Positions 52,364-61,438 of a stretch of DNA of 64,000 nucleotides are shown here, in pieces. Below the pieces are notes generated by a model, which saw only the letters and a list, made by a program, of their open reading frames with translations, was not told the origin of the DNA and searched no databases. Source of the stretch: Micrococcus lylae NBRC 15355 (lineage in GTDB: Bacteria > Actinomycetota > Actinomycetes > Actinomycetales > Micrococcaceae); assembly GCF_001570885.1 (NCBI RefSeq), contig NZ_BCSN01000002.1, positions 51,586 through 115,585 of the forward strand, read 5' to 3'. Position 1 is the first letter of the stretch, and the number at the start of each line of letters is the position of its first letter. A program made the position numbers and the translations under genes.

Positions 52364-53836
52364 TCAGATCTCGGCCAGGGCCGCGGTCGGATCGTTCAGG
52401 CAGCCGGCCACGAACGTGAGGAACGCGGAGGCCGTGGCGCCGTCGGTGACGCGGTGGTCGAAGGTCACGGTCATCTCGGTGACCTTGCGGACCTGGATCT
52501 GCCCGTCCACGACCCACGGGCGGTCGATGATGCGGCCGATGCCCAGCATGCCCACCTCGGGGATGTTGAGGATCGGAGTCGCGCCGTCGGTGCCCAGCGG
52601 ACCGTAGTTGTTCAGGGTGAAGGTGCCGCGGGTCAGCTCGGCCGGGGAGGCCTTGCCCTCGCGGGCCCGGCCCACGGTCTCGGCGATCGCGGCGTTCAGC
52701 TCCGCGGCACAGAGACGTTCGGCGTGCTCGATGGACGGGACCATCAGGCCGCGGTCGGTCTGCACGGCGAGGCCGAGGTTGACGCCCTCGAACTCGACGA
52801 TCTCCTCCCTGCCGTCCGCACCGGTCTCGATGCGGGCGTTCATCACCGGGTACTTGCGCAGGCCGGCGACGGTGAAGCGGGCGATCAGGCCGAGCAGCGA
52901 CGGGGCGTTCTCCGGATCCTTCGCCTTGAGCGCCTGACGGAGCTCCAGCAGGCCGGTGACGTCCACGTCCATCCACGCGGTGACCTCGGGGACCTCGCGG
53001 CGGGACCGGGCCATCTGGTCCGCGATCGCCTTGCGCACGCCGGTGATGGGGGTGCGCTCACGGATGCGCAGGCCCGAGCGCGAGTCCTGCTCGCCCACGG
53101 CGCCGGAGGCGGCCGGGGCGGAGGATGCCGCCGGAGCGGCCTGGGCCGGGGTGGAGGCGCCGCCGGAGATCGCACCCATCACATCGGCGCGAGTGATCAG
53201 CCCCTCGGGGCCGGTGCCGGTGAGGGTCGCGACGTCCACACCGTTGTCCCGGGCGAGCTTGCGCACGATCGGCGACACCACGCGCGGGGCCTGCCCCGAG
53301 CCGGATGCGGCCGGCGAGGACGAGGCGGGGACCGTCGCCCTGCCCCGGCCGCGCTTGCGCTTGGACGGGCGGGTGCGGCCCTTGGTGCCGTGGCCGGAGG
53401 TGCCGTAGCCGATCAGGACGTTGCCGGAGGCCTCCTCGTCCGAGCCGGCGACGTCGCCGTCGCCGCCCCGGGCCTTGTCCGGGGCGGGCTGGCCCGTGCC
53501 GGGTTCCATGACGCCCGCGCGCTCCTCCTCGCGGTAGGACAGCGCGCCGGGCCGCTCGTCCGCGGCGGGGCCGGCATCGGCGCCGCCGTCGGTCTCCCCG
53601 GCCTCGCCGACGGTGATCAGCGGCAGGCCGACCTCCATGGTCTCGCCCTCGGAGCCGTGCAGGGTGAGGACGGTGCCCTCGAACGGGCACGGCACCTCCA
53701 CGAGCGCCTTGGCGGTCTCCACCTCGGCGATCGGCTGGTCCACAGCGACCTCGTCGCCCTCGGCCACGAGCCAGCGGACCAGGTCCGCCTCGGTCAGGCC
53801 CTCGCCCAGGTCGGGCAGGTTGAAGGTCTTGCTCAT
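52364..53836 (-). CDS. bkdC: Branched-chain keto-acid dehydrogenase E2 (lipoyl acyltransferase)
   Basis: 490 aa. Transfers the branched acyl group from lipoate to CoA. Lipoyl domain 1-78 with the lipoylated lysine K43 in VETAKALVEVP; a Pro/Ala/Gly linker; a peripheral-subunit-binding domain around 190-225 (SPIVRKLARDNGVDVATL, TGTGPEGLI); and the catalytic domain (265-490) with the active-site histidine H461 and aspartate D465 in TFDHRVTDG. The linker holds a stretch of basic residues (RTRPSKRKRGRGRA) unusual for the family. Last gene of the bkd operon; overlaps bkdB by 4 bp. No E3 (dihydrolipoamide dehydrogenase) gene follows, so it is encoded elsewhere. Confidence 0.94.
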   Translation of the reverse strand: MSKTFNLPDLGEGLTEADLVRWLVAEGDEVAVDQPIAEVETAKALVEVPCPFEGTVLTLHGSEGETMEVGLPLITVGEAGETDGGADAGPAADERPGALSYREEERAGVMEPGTGQPAPDKARGGDGDVAGSDEEASGNVLIGYGTSGHGTKGRTRPSKRKRGRGRATVPASSSPAASGSGQAPRVVSPIVRKLARDNGVDVATLTGTGPEGLITRADVMGAISGGASTPAQAAPAASSAPAASGAVGEQDSRSGLRIRERTPITGVRKAIADQMARSRREVPEVTAWMDVDVTGLLELRQALKAKDPENAPSLLGLIARFTVAGLRKYPVMNARIETGADGREEIVEFEGVNLGLAVQTDRGLMVPSIEHAERLCAAELNAAIAETVGRAREGKASPAELTRGTFTLNNYGPLGTDGATPILNIPEVGMLGIGRIIDRPWVVDGQIQVRKVTEMTVTFDHRVTDGATASAFLTFVAGCLNDPTAALAEI

Positions 53837-54882
53837 GCGTCGGCCTCCTCAGAGTCCAGGTCCCAGTTCAGGTCGTCGATGGCATCGAGGATGCGGTCGA
53901 CGTTCGGCAGGTGGTGCTCCTCGAGCTTCGGCGCCGGGTACGGGATGTCCCAGCCGGTCACGCGCAGCACCGGGGCGGCCAGTGAGTGGAAGCACTCCTT
54001 CTGGATCCGGGCCACCAGCTCGGAGGCCACGGAGGCGAAGCCCTGCGGCTCGGCCACGACGACGGCGCGGCCGGTCTTGGTCACCGACCTCACGATGGTC
54101 GCCTCGTCCAGCGGGTTGATGGTGCGCAGGTCCACGACCTCCACCGAGCAGCCCTCCTCCTCGGCGGCCTTGGCAGCGGCCACACAGGTGGGCACGGACG
54201 GGCCGTAGGACACCAGGGTGACGTCGGTGCCGGTGCGGGCCACGGCGGCGCGCGCCCAGCCCTCGGCGTCGGTCTCGGCCTTCTCGGCCTCGGCCCAGCG
54301 GGCCTCGAACTCGGCGCGCAGCTCGTCCAGGTCCAGGTCGGCCTTGGACCAGTAGAGCTTCTTCGGCTCCATGAAGACGACCGGGTCGTCCGAGCGGACC
54401 GCCCAGCGCAGCATCAGGTAGGCGTCGGCCACGGTGGCCGGGGTGTAGACCTTCAGCCCCGGGGTGTGGGCGTAGTAGGACTCGGAGGAGTCGCAGTGGT
54501 GCTCCACGCCGCCGATGCCGCCGCCGTAGGGGATGCGGATGGTGATCGGCATGGGCGTGGCGCCCTTGGTGCGGTTGCGCATCTTGGCCACGTGCGAGGC
54601 GATCTGCTCGAAGGCCGGATACGCGAACGCGTCGAACTGCATCTCGATCACCGGGCGGGCGCCGCCGAGGGCCATGCCCACGGCCATGCCCGCGATGCCG
54701 GACTCGGCCAGCGGGGTGTCGAAGCAGCGGTCGTCGCCGAAGCGCTGGGTGAGGCCGTCGGTGATGCGGAAGACGCCGCCGAGGGTGCCCACGTCCTCAC
54801 CGAAGACGACCACCAAGTCGTCCGCGGCCATCTCATCGGCCAGGGCCGCGTTCAGCGCGGCCGCGAAGGTCAGGTTCGCCAT
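53833..54882 (-). CDS. bkdB: Branched-chain keto-acid dehydrogenase E1 beta
   Basis: 349 aa. Beta subunit of the thiamine-diphosphate decarboxylase. FGEDVGTLGGVFRITDGL (about 27-44), CFDTPLAESGIAGMAVGMALGGARPVIEMQF (about 53-83) and the IPYGGGIGGVEHHCDSSESYYAHTPGLKVYTPATVADAY block are all family hallmarks, the latter holding the acyl-pocket residues that differ from pyruvate-type E1. Coupled to bkdC by ATGA; 2 nt behind bkdA. Confidence 0.95.
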   Translation of the reverse strand: MANLTFAAALNAALADEMAADDLVVVFGEDVGTLGGVFRITDGLTQRFGDDRCFDTPLAESGIAGMAVGMALGGARPVIEMQFDAFAYPAFEQIASHVAKMRNRTKGATPMPITIRIPYGGGIGGVEHHCDSSESYYAHTPGLKVYTPATVADAYLMLRWAVRSDDPVVFMEPKKLYWSKADLDLDELRAEFEARWAEAEKAETDAEGWARAAVARTGTDVTLVSYGPSVPTCVAAAKAAEEEGCSVEVVDLRTINPLDEATIVRSVTKTGRAVVVAEPQGFASVASELVARIQKECFHSLAAPVLRVTGWDIPYPAPKLEEHHLPNVDRILDAIDDLNWDLDSEEADA

Positions 54883-54884
54883 GC

Positions 54885-56045
54885 TCAGGCCTCCTTGGTC
54901 TCGGAACGGGACAGCTCCTCCGCCAGCTGGGCGCGCTGAGCGGCCAGCTGCGGGGTCTGCACGGTGTAGACGTGGTCGAACAGCTCCAGCGGGTCGAGCT
55001 CCACGTCGGTGTTCATCGCATCACGCAGCGAGGCGGCGACCTGCTCCGCGTCCGCCGTGATGGACTCGGCGACCTCGTCGGTCAGCACGCCGCGGTCGGT
55101 GAGGAACGCGGACATCCGACGCAGCGGATCGCGGGCCTCCCACTCCTTCACCTCGGCGTCCTCGCGGTAGCGGGTGGCGTCGTCCGCGTTGGTGTGGGAC
55201 TGCATGCGGTAGGTGTCCGCCTCGACCAGGAAGGGGCCGCCGCCGTTGTGGCACAGCTCCACGGCACGGCCGAGCACGGCCAGCAGGGCGGCCAGGTCGT
55301 TGCCGTCCACGCGCTCGCCGGCGAGGCCGTAGCCCACGGCCTTGTGGGCCAGGGACGGGGCGGCGGACTGGCGGGCCAGCGGCACGGAGATCGCGTACTT
55401 GTTGTTCTGCACGAAGAAGATCACCGGCAGCTTGAACACGGCGGCGAAGTTGAGGGCCTCATGGAAGTCGCCCTCGGAGGTGCCGCCGTCGCCGACCATG
55501 GCGAGCACGGTCACGTCCTCACCGCGCAGGCGGGCGGCCTTGGCCAGGCCCACGGCGTGCAGCAGCTGGGTGGTCAGCGGGGTGGACTGCACGGAGACCT
55601 TGTACTCCTGCGGGTCGTAGCCCTGGTGCCAGGTGCCCTGGTAGGCGACCATCACCTCGGTGGCGGGGACGCCGCGGGACATCACGGCCACGGTGTCGCG
55701 GTAGGTCGGGAAGAGCCAGTCGTCCTTGCGCAGGCAGACGGCGGCGGCGACCTCGGAGGCCTCCTGGCCGTGGGAGGACGGGTAGACGGCCATGCGACCC
55801 TGACGCACGAGGGCGTAGGCCTGGTCGTTCACGCGGCGGCCGATCACCAGGTGACGGTAGGCCTCCAGCAGGGCCTCGTCGGACGGCATCGGGTACTCGT
55901 GGCCGGGCTCGACGTCCTGCTCCTCGGGGGACAGCGCGGTGCCGTCCTCGGCGACGAGCTGGATGCGACGGGTCGCCGGCAGCAGGTACTCCTCCAGCGT
56001 GATGCCGAACGAGTCATGCGGCGCAGACGCGGTGTTGTGGCTCAT
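54885..56045 (-). CDS. bkdA: Branched-chain keto-acid dehydrogenase E1 alpha
   Basis: 386 aa from ATG 56045, which follows AAAGGAG. Thiamine-diphosphate binding is shown by VGDGGTSEGDFHEALNFAAVFKLPVIFFVQNNKYAIS (GDG-x-N motif, about 195-231) and the SSHGQEASEVAAA and FPTYRDTVAVMSRG blocks (about 90-122). With bkdB it decarboxylates the keto-acids of valine, leucine and isoleucine. These acyl-CoAs prime iso- and anteiso-fatty acids, which dominate micrococcal membranes, so the operon serves both amino-acid breakdown and lipid synthesis. Divergent from an Lrp/AsnC gene that likely regulates it. Confidence 0.95.
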   Translation of the reverse strand: MSHNTASAPHDSFGITLEEYLLPATRRIQLVAEDGTALSPEEQDVEPGHEYPMPSDEALLEAYRHLVIGRRVNDQAYALVRQGRMAVYPSSHGQEASEVAAAVCLRKDDWLFPTYRDTVAVMSRGVPATEVMVAYQGTWHQGYDPQEYKVSVQSTPLTTQLLHAVGLAKAARLRGEDVTVLAMVGDGGTSEGDFHEALNFAAVFKLPVIFFVQNNKYAISVPLARQSAAPSLAHKAVGYGLAGERVDGNDLAALLAVLGRAVELCHNGGGPFLVEADTYRMQSHTNADDATRYREDAEVKEWEARDPLRRMSAFLTDRGVLTDEVAESITADAEQVAASLRDAMNTDVELDPLELFDHVYTVQTPQLAAQRAQLAEELSRSETKEA

Positions 56046-56058
56046 GGGCACTCCTTTC

Positions 56059-56076
56059 CAGAATCGCCTCATTCTG
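56059..56076. promoter_or_regulatory. Palindrome CAGAAT-N6-ATTCTG before bkdA
   Basis: A perfect 6-bp inverted repeat with a 6-nt spacer, 14-31 nt upstream of the bkdA ATG in the bkd/lrp intergenic region. The position and AT content suit an Lrp/AsnC (BkdR) operator or a promoter-overlapping control site. The remaining 170 bp of the gap hold no gene. Confidence 0.4.
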
Positions 56077-56250
56077 ACCTGAACGGGCCAATCTGTTCAC
56101 CGGAGCGGCGTGACTTGCATACAGTTCGCTTGATTCATGGACCCTGGATGGACATTCCGTTAGAGTGGCGTACGGCACACGCACAGATGTCCGCCGTTCT
56201 CCGCTGCGGGAGACGGCGTCTGCGCAGGATCTGAGGAGAGAGTGCACACC

Positions 56251-56715
56251 ATGGAACTGGACGCCACGGACCGCGCGATCATCGCCGAGCTCAGCCGGGA
56301 CGGGCGGCTCTCCGTCGCCGCCCTCGCCGAGCGCGTCCACGTCTCCCGCGCGCACTGCTACTCCCGTCTGAACCGGCTGCAGGACGCCGGCGCCATCACA
56401 GGCTTCACGGTCACGGTGGACCCGGAACGGCTCGGCTTCGGCGCCTCCGCGCACGTGGCCCTGAAGCTGCGCCAGCACAACTGGCGCGAGCTGCGCGCCC
56501 AGCTGCTGGCCGTCCCGGAGGTCAGCCAGGTGTCCCTGGTCGGCGGCAACATGGACGTGATGATCATGGTGCGCGCCCGGAACATCGCGGACCTGCGCCG
56601 GGTGGTGTTCGAGCACCTGCAGGCACTGCCCGGCGTGGTGGACACCCAGACGTACATGATCTTCGAGGACCACACCTCCGCCCGATACCTGGAGGACCGC
56701 CCCGAGCGGAGCTGA
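56251..56715 (+). CDS. Lrp/AsnC-family regulator (BkdR-like)
   Basis: 154 aa from ATG 56251. N-terminal HTH: LDATDRAIIAELSRDGRLSVAALAERVHVSRAHCYSRLNRLQDAGAI (about 3-49). C-terminal effector (RAM) domain with GFTVTVDPERLGF and NMDVMIMVRARNIADL. A GTG three codons upstream (56242) is an alternative start: AGGAG lies 3 nt before it and 12 nt before the ATG, neither ideal. Its place opposite bkdABC, as with BkdR in Pseudomonas and bkd regulators in actinobacteria, suggests it senses branched-chain amino acids and controls that operon. Confidence 0.92.
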   Translation: MELDATDRAIIAELSRDGRLSVAALAERVHVSRAHCYSRLNRLQDAGAITGFTVTVDPERLGFGASAHVALKLRQHNWRELRAQLLAVPEVSQVSLVGGNMDVMIMVRARNIADLRRVVFEHLQALPGVVDTQTYMIFEDHTSARYLEDRPERS

Positions 56716-56745
56716 GCCCCGGGACCGACGCCCCGGGACCGGGCC

Positions 56746-57069
56746 TCAGAAGCGGCCGGCGAGCGGGGCGTCGTCGCCCTCGACCCAGGCGCCCATCGGC
56801 GGCGCCCACGGCCGGACGTCCACGGTGGCCACGAGGCCCTCCTTCTGGAAGGGGTCCTCCGCGAGGGCGATGCGGGCGTCGTCCGCGGAGTCGGCGCGGA
56901 GCACCAGCAGCGCGGCGGGCTGGACGCCCTCCTGCTCCGGGTACGCGCCGGCGAGCAGCACGACCCCGTCCGCGGCCAGCGAGCGCAGGAAGGCCCGGTG
57001 ATCGGCGCGGTGGGCGTCGCGGCCGGCGGAGTCGTCGGTGTAGGTGTAGTGCACGGCGAAGACGGTCAT
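56746..57069 (-). CDS. YCII-related protein
   Basis: 107 aa. Matches the YciI fold: MTVFAVHYTYTDD, then AHRADHRAFLRSLAADGVVLLAGAYP with the conserved His (HRADHRAFL), and a final AEDPFQKEGLVATVDVRPW, a family signature. The fold is related to ferredoxin-like dioxygenases and muconolactone isomerase, but function in this family is mostly unknown. 17 nt upstream lies the end of an MFS gene on the same strand, so they are probably co-transcribed. Confidence 0.9.
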   Translation of the reverse strand: MTVFAVHYTYTDDSAGRDAHRADHRAFLRSLAADGVVLLAGAYPEQEGVQPAALLVLRADSADDARIALAEDPFQKEGLVATVDVRPWAPPMGAWVEGDDAPLAGRF

Positions 57070-57086
57070 GGCGTCAGTGTGGCACG

Positions 57087-58385
57087 TCACGCCCGCCGTC
57101 GGGACTCCGTGCCGCCCTGCGGACGGTACACCGACCCGGGGCCGCCCGGCAGCAGCACCCGGAAGCCGACCGACCCGGCCGCCGCCAGCCCGGCGAGCGC
57201 GAGGATGCCGCCGGCCAGGCCGACCACGCCGGTCACCGCGGACAGCAGCAGCGGACCGGTGACCATGCCGGTGTCCGAGACGATGCGCCAGATGCCCAGG
57301 AACTGCGCCCGGCCGTGGGCCGGCGAGTAGTCGGCGCCGAGGGTCATGACGATGCCGGAGCCGAAGCCGTTGCCCAGGCCGACCAGCAGCGAGGCGCAGA
57401 GCAGGGTGACGAACGAGTCGCTCAGCGGGATCAGCGCGAAGCCCACGGCCATCACGCCCAGGCAGGGCACGGCCACGGCACGGCGCCCGAAGCGGTCCAT
57501 GAGCCAGCCGGACGGGTAGAACATGAGCACGTCCACAAGGGCGGAGAGGCCGAAGATCAGGGACGTGGTGGCCGGGTCGATCCCCAGGTGCGCCGCCCAC
57601 AGCGGCACCACCGCGGCACGGCAGACGCGGGTGGCGGACAGCGTCATCACGCACAGGCCCACGGTGGACAGCAGCTTCACGTGCGTGGCGGCCATGTGCC
57701 GCAGGGTCTCGGCCGGCAGCGGGATGCCCTGGGTGTCCAGGGCCTGCTCCTCCTCGAGCTCCTCGATGAAGAAGCTCATGCCCACGCCCACGGCCATGGC
57801 CACGGCGGCGGCCGCGAACGCGCCGGGCAGGCCCATCCAGGACTGCAGGCCGGCGCCGAGGAAGGGGCCCACGAGGGTGCCGATGCGGATGGTGCCGCCG
57901 AGCAGGGACATCGCCCGCGCCCGGTGCGTCACCGGGACCGCGGCCGCCAGATAGGACTGCCGGGCCAGGTTGAACCCGGAGCCGGCCGCCCCGACCATGA
58001 ACACCCCCGCCAGCAGCAGCGGCAGACCCCACTGCTGGGGCAGGCCGGCCGCCTCGTGCCAGCGGGACGTGGTCCCCCAGGCCAGCAGCGCGGCGGCGGC
58101 ACCGAGGAACGCGGACGCGATGATCGTCCGCCGCTCCCCCACCCGGGAGACCAGCAGCGCGGCCGGGCCGTTCATCAGCAGGCCGCCGACGCCGATCAGC
58201 ACCACCACCGCGGCCGCCAACGCGGGCGCCGCACCGAAGTCGAGGGCCGCCGTGGCCACCGCCGGCATCATCGCACCCAGGCCGATCGCATAGACGGTGG
58301 AGGGCGCGTAGATCTGGAAGGCCCCCGCCAGGGGGCCGCCGCGCGGGGAGGGGGCGGAGCCGTCGTCGTGGTGCCGGGAAGTCAT
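57087..58385 (-). CDS. MFS transporter
   Basis: 432 aa from ATG 58385; a TTG immediately before it (58388) lies exactly 6 nt after TAGGCT and would suit a leaderless start. Twelve hydrophobic helices. Conserved loops: ALLVSRVGERRTIIASAF (motif A-like, about 77-95), GGTIRIGTLVGPFLGAGLQ (motif C-like region, about 161-179) and GWLMDRFGRRAVAVPCLG in the second half. Drug or metabolite export is typical; no substrate is apparent. Confidence 0.88.
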   Translation of the reverse strand: MTSRHHDDGSAPSPRGGPLAGAFQIYAPSTVYAIGLGAMMPAVATAALDFGAAPALAAAVVVLIGVGGLLMNGPAALLVSRVGERRTIIASAFLGAAAALLAWGTTSRWHEAAGLPQQWGLPLLLAGVFMVGAAGSGFNLARQSYLAAAVPVTHRARAMSLLGGTIRIGTLVGPFLGAGLQSWMGLPGAFAAAAVAMAVGVGMSFFIEELEEEQALDTQGIPLPAETLRHMAATHVKLLSTVGLCVMTLSATRVCRAAVVPLWAAHLGIDPATTSLIFGLSALVDVLMFYPSGWLMDRFGRRAVAVPCLGVMAVGFALIPLSDSFVTLLCASLLVGLGNGFGSGIVMTLGADYSPAHGRAQFLGIWRIVSDTGMVTGPLLLSAVTGVVGLAGGILALAGLAAAGSVGFRVLLPGGPGSVYRPQGGTESRRRA

Positions 58386-58444
58386 CAAGGGGCGAGCCTA
58401 CTCCCCGCGGCGTCACGGCTCGCAGGCACGTCCACGCGCCTCAC

Positions 58445-58450
58445 TACGAT
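58445..58450 (+). promoter_or_regulatory. -10 hexamer TACGAT of purine permease gene
   Basis: TACGAT ends 6 nt before ATG 58457 with spacer GGGCCC and no ribosome-binding site. Confidence 0.55.
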
Positions 58451-58456
58451 GGGCCC

Positions 58457-59938
58457 ATGCCTCGCATGCCCTCCTCCGCAGCCCCCGCCGGAACCGCCTC
58501 CGGCCGCGGCGCCCTCGACCGCTACTTCCGCCTCACCGAGCGCGGCTCCACCCTCGGGCAGGAGTTCCGCGGCGGCCTCGCCACCTTCCTGGCGATGAGC
58601 TACATCATCGTGCTGAACCCGCTCGTGCTGTCCGGGACGGATTCGGCCGGCGGCGAGCTCGGCATCCCCCGCGTCGCCGCTGTCACCGCACTGGCGGCCG
58701 GCATCTTCACCATCGTCATGGGCCTGTGGGCACGGCACCCGTTCGCGCTCGCCGCGGGCCTGGGCATCAACGCGTTCCTGTCCATCACGATCGCCACCAC
58801 GCCGGGCCTGACCTGGCCGTCCATCATGGGCCTGGTGGTGCTCGCCGGCCTGATCATGGCCGTGCTCGTGGCCACCGGATTCCGCCGTGCGGTGTTCGAC
58901 GCGGTGCCGCCGGCTTTGAAGACGGGCATCGTGGTGGGCATCGGCCTGTTCATCGCCCTGATCGGCCTGGTCAACGCCGGCTTCGTGCGCCGCCTCCCGG
59001 ACGCCGCCGGCACCACCGTCCCCGTCGGCCTGGGCACCGGCGGCGAGCTCGAGGGCTGGCCGGTCCTCGTGTTCATCGTGGGCCTGGCGCTGACCGCAGT
59101 CCTGGTGATCCGGAAGGTGCGCGGCGCCATCCTCATCGGCATCGTGGCCGCCACCGTGCTGGCCAACGTCCTGGAGGCCGTCTTCCACATCGGCCCGTCC
59201 GTGGACGACGCCGGCAACGCCAACCCCACCGGCTGGTCCCTGGTGGCCCCGTCCATGCCGGAGTGGACCGCCCCGGACCTGTCCCTGCTCGGCCAGGTCA
59301 GCCTGTTCGGCGCGTTCCAGGAGGTCGGCGGGCTCATGGCCGCGCTGCTGGTGTTCGCCATCCTGCTGTCCGTGTTCTTCGATGCCATGGGCACCTCGGT
59401 GGGCCTGGCCCGCGAGGCCGGCACCGTGAATCCGGACGGCTCCATCCCGGATCTGAACCGCGTGCTCATGGTGGACGCCCTGGCCGTGGCCGGAGGCGGC
59501 GGCGCCTCGGGTTCGGCCAACCAGATCTTCGTGGAGTCCGGCACCGGCATCGGCGAGGGCGCCCGCACCGGCATCGCCTCCGTGGTGACGGGCGTGCTGT
59601 TCCTGCTCGCCATGTTCCTCACCCCGCTGATCCACCTGGTGCCGTTCGAGGCCGTGGCCCCTGCGCTCGTGGTGGTCGGCTTCATGATGGCCTCCCAGGC
59701 TGTGGACATCGACTGGAACGACTGGGGCGCCGCCTTCCCGGCCTTCCTCACCTTCATCCTCATGCCGTTCACCTACTCGATCGCCAACGGCATCGGCGCC
59801 GGCATGATCGCCTACGCCGTGATCCGCACCGGCCAGGGCCGGGCGAAGGAGGTCCACCCGCTGCTGTGGCTCGTGGCCCTCGCCTTCGTCTTCTACTTCG
59901 GCATGGGCGTTTTCCGCGGAGTCCTCGGGCTAGGCTGA
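58457..59938 (+). CDS. NCS2/AzgA-type hypoxanthine-guanine permease
   Basis: 493 aa. Uptake of purine bases. The AzgA group shows up as LGQEFRGGLATFLAMSYIIVLNP (about 33-55), ALAAGLGINAFLS (about 97-109), PPALKTGIVVGIGLFIALIGLVNAG (about 150-175) and FFDAMGTSVGLAREAG, then GTGIGEGARTGIASVVTG. Fourteen membrane segments are plausible, as in NCS2 proteins. Leaderless layout. An SDR gene follows 44 nt after its stop. Confidence 0.92.
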   Translation: MPRMPSSAAPAGTASGRGALDRYFRLTERGSTLGQEFRGGLATFLAMSYIIVLNPLVLSGTDSAGGELGIPRVAAVTALAAGIFTIVMGLWARHPFALAAGLGINAFLSITIATTPGLTWPSIMGLVVLAGLIMAVLVATGFRRAVFDAVPPALKTGIVVGIGLFIALIGLVNAGFVRRLPDAAGTTVPVGLGTGGELEGWPVLVFIVGLALTAVLVIRKVRGAILIGIVAATVLANVLEAVFHIGPSVDDAGNANPTGWSLVAPSMPEWTAPDLSLLGQVSLFGAFQEVGGLMAALLVFAILLSVFFDAMGTSVGLAREAGTVNPDGSIPDLNRVLMVDALAVAGGGGASGSANQIFVESGTGIGEGARTGIASVVTGVLFLLAMFLTPLIHLVPFEAVAPALVVVGFMMASQAVDIDWNDWGAAFPAFLTFILMPFTYSIANGIGAGMIAYAVIRTGQGRAKEVHPLLWLVALAFVFYFGMGVFRGVLGLG

Positions 59939-59982
59939 GTGTGACCGGAACCACCGACCCCCACTGACCACGGAGGACATCC

Positions 59983-60726
59983 ATGCAGTTCAAGGACCGC
60001 ACGTTCATCGTCACCGGAGGCGCCTCGGGCCTCGGCGCCGCCACCGCCCAGGCCCTGCTGGCCGAGGGCGCGAAGGTGGTCGTCGTGGACCTCAAGGGCC
60101 AGGCCCCGGAGGGCGCCGTGATGGTCGAGACGGACGTGACGAACGAGGAGCAGGTGGCGAACGCCGTCAAGGTCGCCACCGAGCAGGGCGCGCCGCTGGC
60201 CGGCGTGGTCAACTGCGCCGGCATCGCCACCGCCGAGAAGACCCTCGGCCGCGAGGGCGTGCTGCCGCTGGAGAACTTCACGCGCACCATCAACATCAAC
60301 CTCATCGGCACCTTCAACGTGATCCGCCTGGCCGCCGAGGCCATGGCGCAGAACGAGCCGGGCGAGGACGGCGAGCGCGGCGTCATCATCAACACCGCGT
60401 CCGTGGCCGCCTTCGACGGCCAGATCGGCCAGGCCGCCTACTCGGCCTCCAAGGGCGGCGTGGCCGCGATGACCCTGCCGCTGGCCCGCGAGTTCGCCCG
60501 CAACGGCATCCGCGTCGTGACCATCGCCCCGGGCATCTTCTGGACCCCGATGATGGCCGGACTCCCGGAGAAGGCGCAGGCCTCCCTGGCCGAGCAGATC
60601 CCGTTCCCCTCCCGCCTGGGCACCCCGGAGGAGTACGCGGCGCTGGCCAAGCACATCGTCGAGAACCGCATGCTCAACGGCGAGGTCATCCGCCTCGACG
60701 GCGCCGTCCGCATGGCCCCGCGCTGA
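59983..60726 (+). CDS. Short-chain dehydrogenase, probably 3-hydroxy-2-methylbutyryl-CoA dehydrogenase
   Basis: 247 aa. Classical [18 protein letters not shown] (11-25) is the NAD site, NCAGIA (about 77-82) follows, and the catalytic Ser-Tyr-Lys is in [23 protein letters not shown] (Y-x3-K about 154-158). [15 protein letters not shown] and [24 protein letters not shown] are characteristic of the HSD17B10 group, which oxidises 2-methyl-3-hydroxybutyryl-CoA in isoleucine breakdown and other 3-hydroxyacyl-CoAs. This fits the nearby bkd operon. ATG follows ACGGAGGACATCC. Confidence 0.9.
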   Translation: MQFKDRTFIVTGGASGLGAATAQALLAEGAKVVVVDLKGQAPEGAVMVETDVTNEEQVANAVKVATEQGAPLAGVVNCAGIATAEKTLGREGVLPLENFTRTININLIGTFNVIRLAAEAMAQNEPGEDGERGVIINTASVAAFDGQIGQAAYSASKGGVAAMTLPLAREFARNGIRVVTIAPGIFWTPMMAGLPEKAQASLAEQIPFPSRLGTPEEYAALAKHIVENRMLNGEVIRLDGAVRMAPR

Positions 60727-60767
60727 TCCGCAGGCCCCCGGCGTCTGCCCGGGACACAGGCACGACG

Positions 60768-60805
60768 ACGGCCGCCCGCCCTCCGTACGGAGGGCGGGCG
60801 GCCGT
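60768..60805. terminator. Perfect 38-bp palindrome, terminator between convergent genes
   Basis: ACGGCCGCCCGCCCTCCGT (60768-60786) is followed immediately by its exact complement (60787-60805). It lies between the SDR gene and the converging Rpf-like gene. Confidence 0.9.
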
Positions 60806-60862
60806 TCGTCTGGGGTGAGGCAGGTCCACCCCAGTGAGGCGGGTCAGCCGCGGCGGGGCGGG

Positions 60863-61249
60863 TCAGCCCCAGCAGTGGGCCGAGGGCAGCCACGGGAAGG
60901 TGCCCCACTCGCTGTAGAGCTCCACCGCGGCGGCGTCCTGGACGTGCTCCGGGGCGGCGTCCGCGGAGGCATAGCCGACGCCGGCGTCCGTGGACTGCCA
61001 CACCATGTCCAGGAACTGGTAGGCGCCCGAGGCCGAGGAGGTCGGGTTGTGCGCGGTGTAGTCGCCGCCGGACTCGCACTGCTTGATCTCCTCCAGCACC
61101 GGGATGCCGGTGTCCGCGGCCTGGGCCGGGCCGGCGAAGCCCACCAGGGCGGCCGCGGCGGCGGCCGACGCGGCGGTCAGGGCGGCCGGGCGGCGCAGGC
61201 GGGACAGGGCGCCGGTGCGGGAGTCGGTCTTCTGGTGCGGGATCGTCAC
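60863..61249 (-). CDS. Secreted Rpf-like transglycosylase domain protein
   Basis: 128 aa from GTG 61249 with AGGAG about 10 nt upstream. A typical Sec signal: basic SRLRRP, hydrophobic Ala-rich core and cleavage after AGPAQA (about residue 45). The mature 83 residues form one domain: IKQCESGGDYTAHNPTSSAS (about 54-73) with the E-S-G-G of lysozyme-like resuscitation factors, then GAYQFLDMVWQ, a helical part with AAPEHVQDAAAVELY and FPWLPSAHCWG, with two cysteines placed to form the family's disulfide. The catalytic glutamate would be E58. It is smaller than M. luteus Rpf, which has a LysM domain. Expected to nick peptidoglycan during growth or resuscitation. Confidence 0.82.
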   Translation of the reverse strand: MTIPHQKTDSRTGALSRLRRPAALTAASAAAAAALVGFAGPAQAADTGIPVLEEIKQCESGGDYTAHNPTSSASGAYQFLDMVWQSTDAGVGYASADAAPEHVQDAAAVELYSEWGTFPWLPSAHCWG

Positions 61250-61438
61250 GGTCTGAAGGCTCCTTCTGATCGGTTCCAGTTCGGGTGGTCGTCGGGCTCG
61301 ACGACGAAGCCCACCACGGTGCCGCCCGCGGTTGAGCAGGGACTGTCCCGGCACTCCACCGGCGGTCTGAGTCCCCTGGGCACACGCTGGATCCGGTGAC
61401 GTGTGCCACCACACCGCCGGTGTGATTCGATGGCAGGC

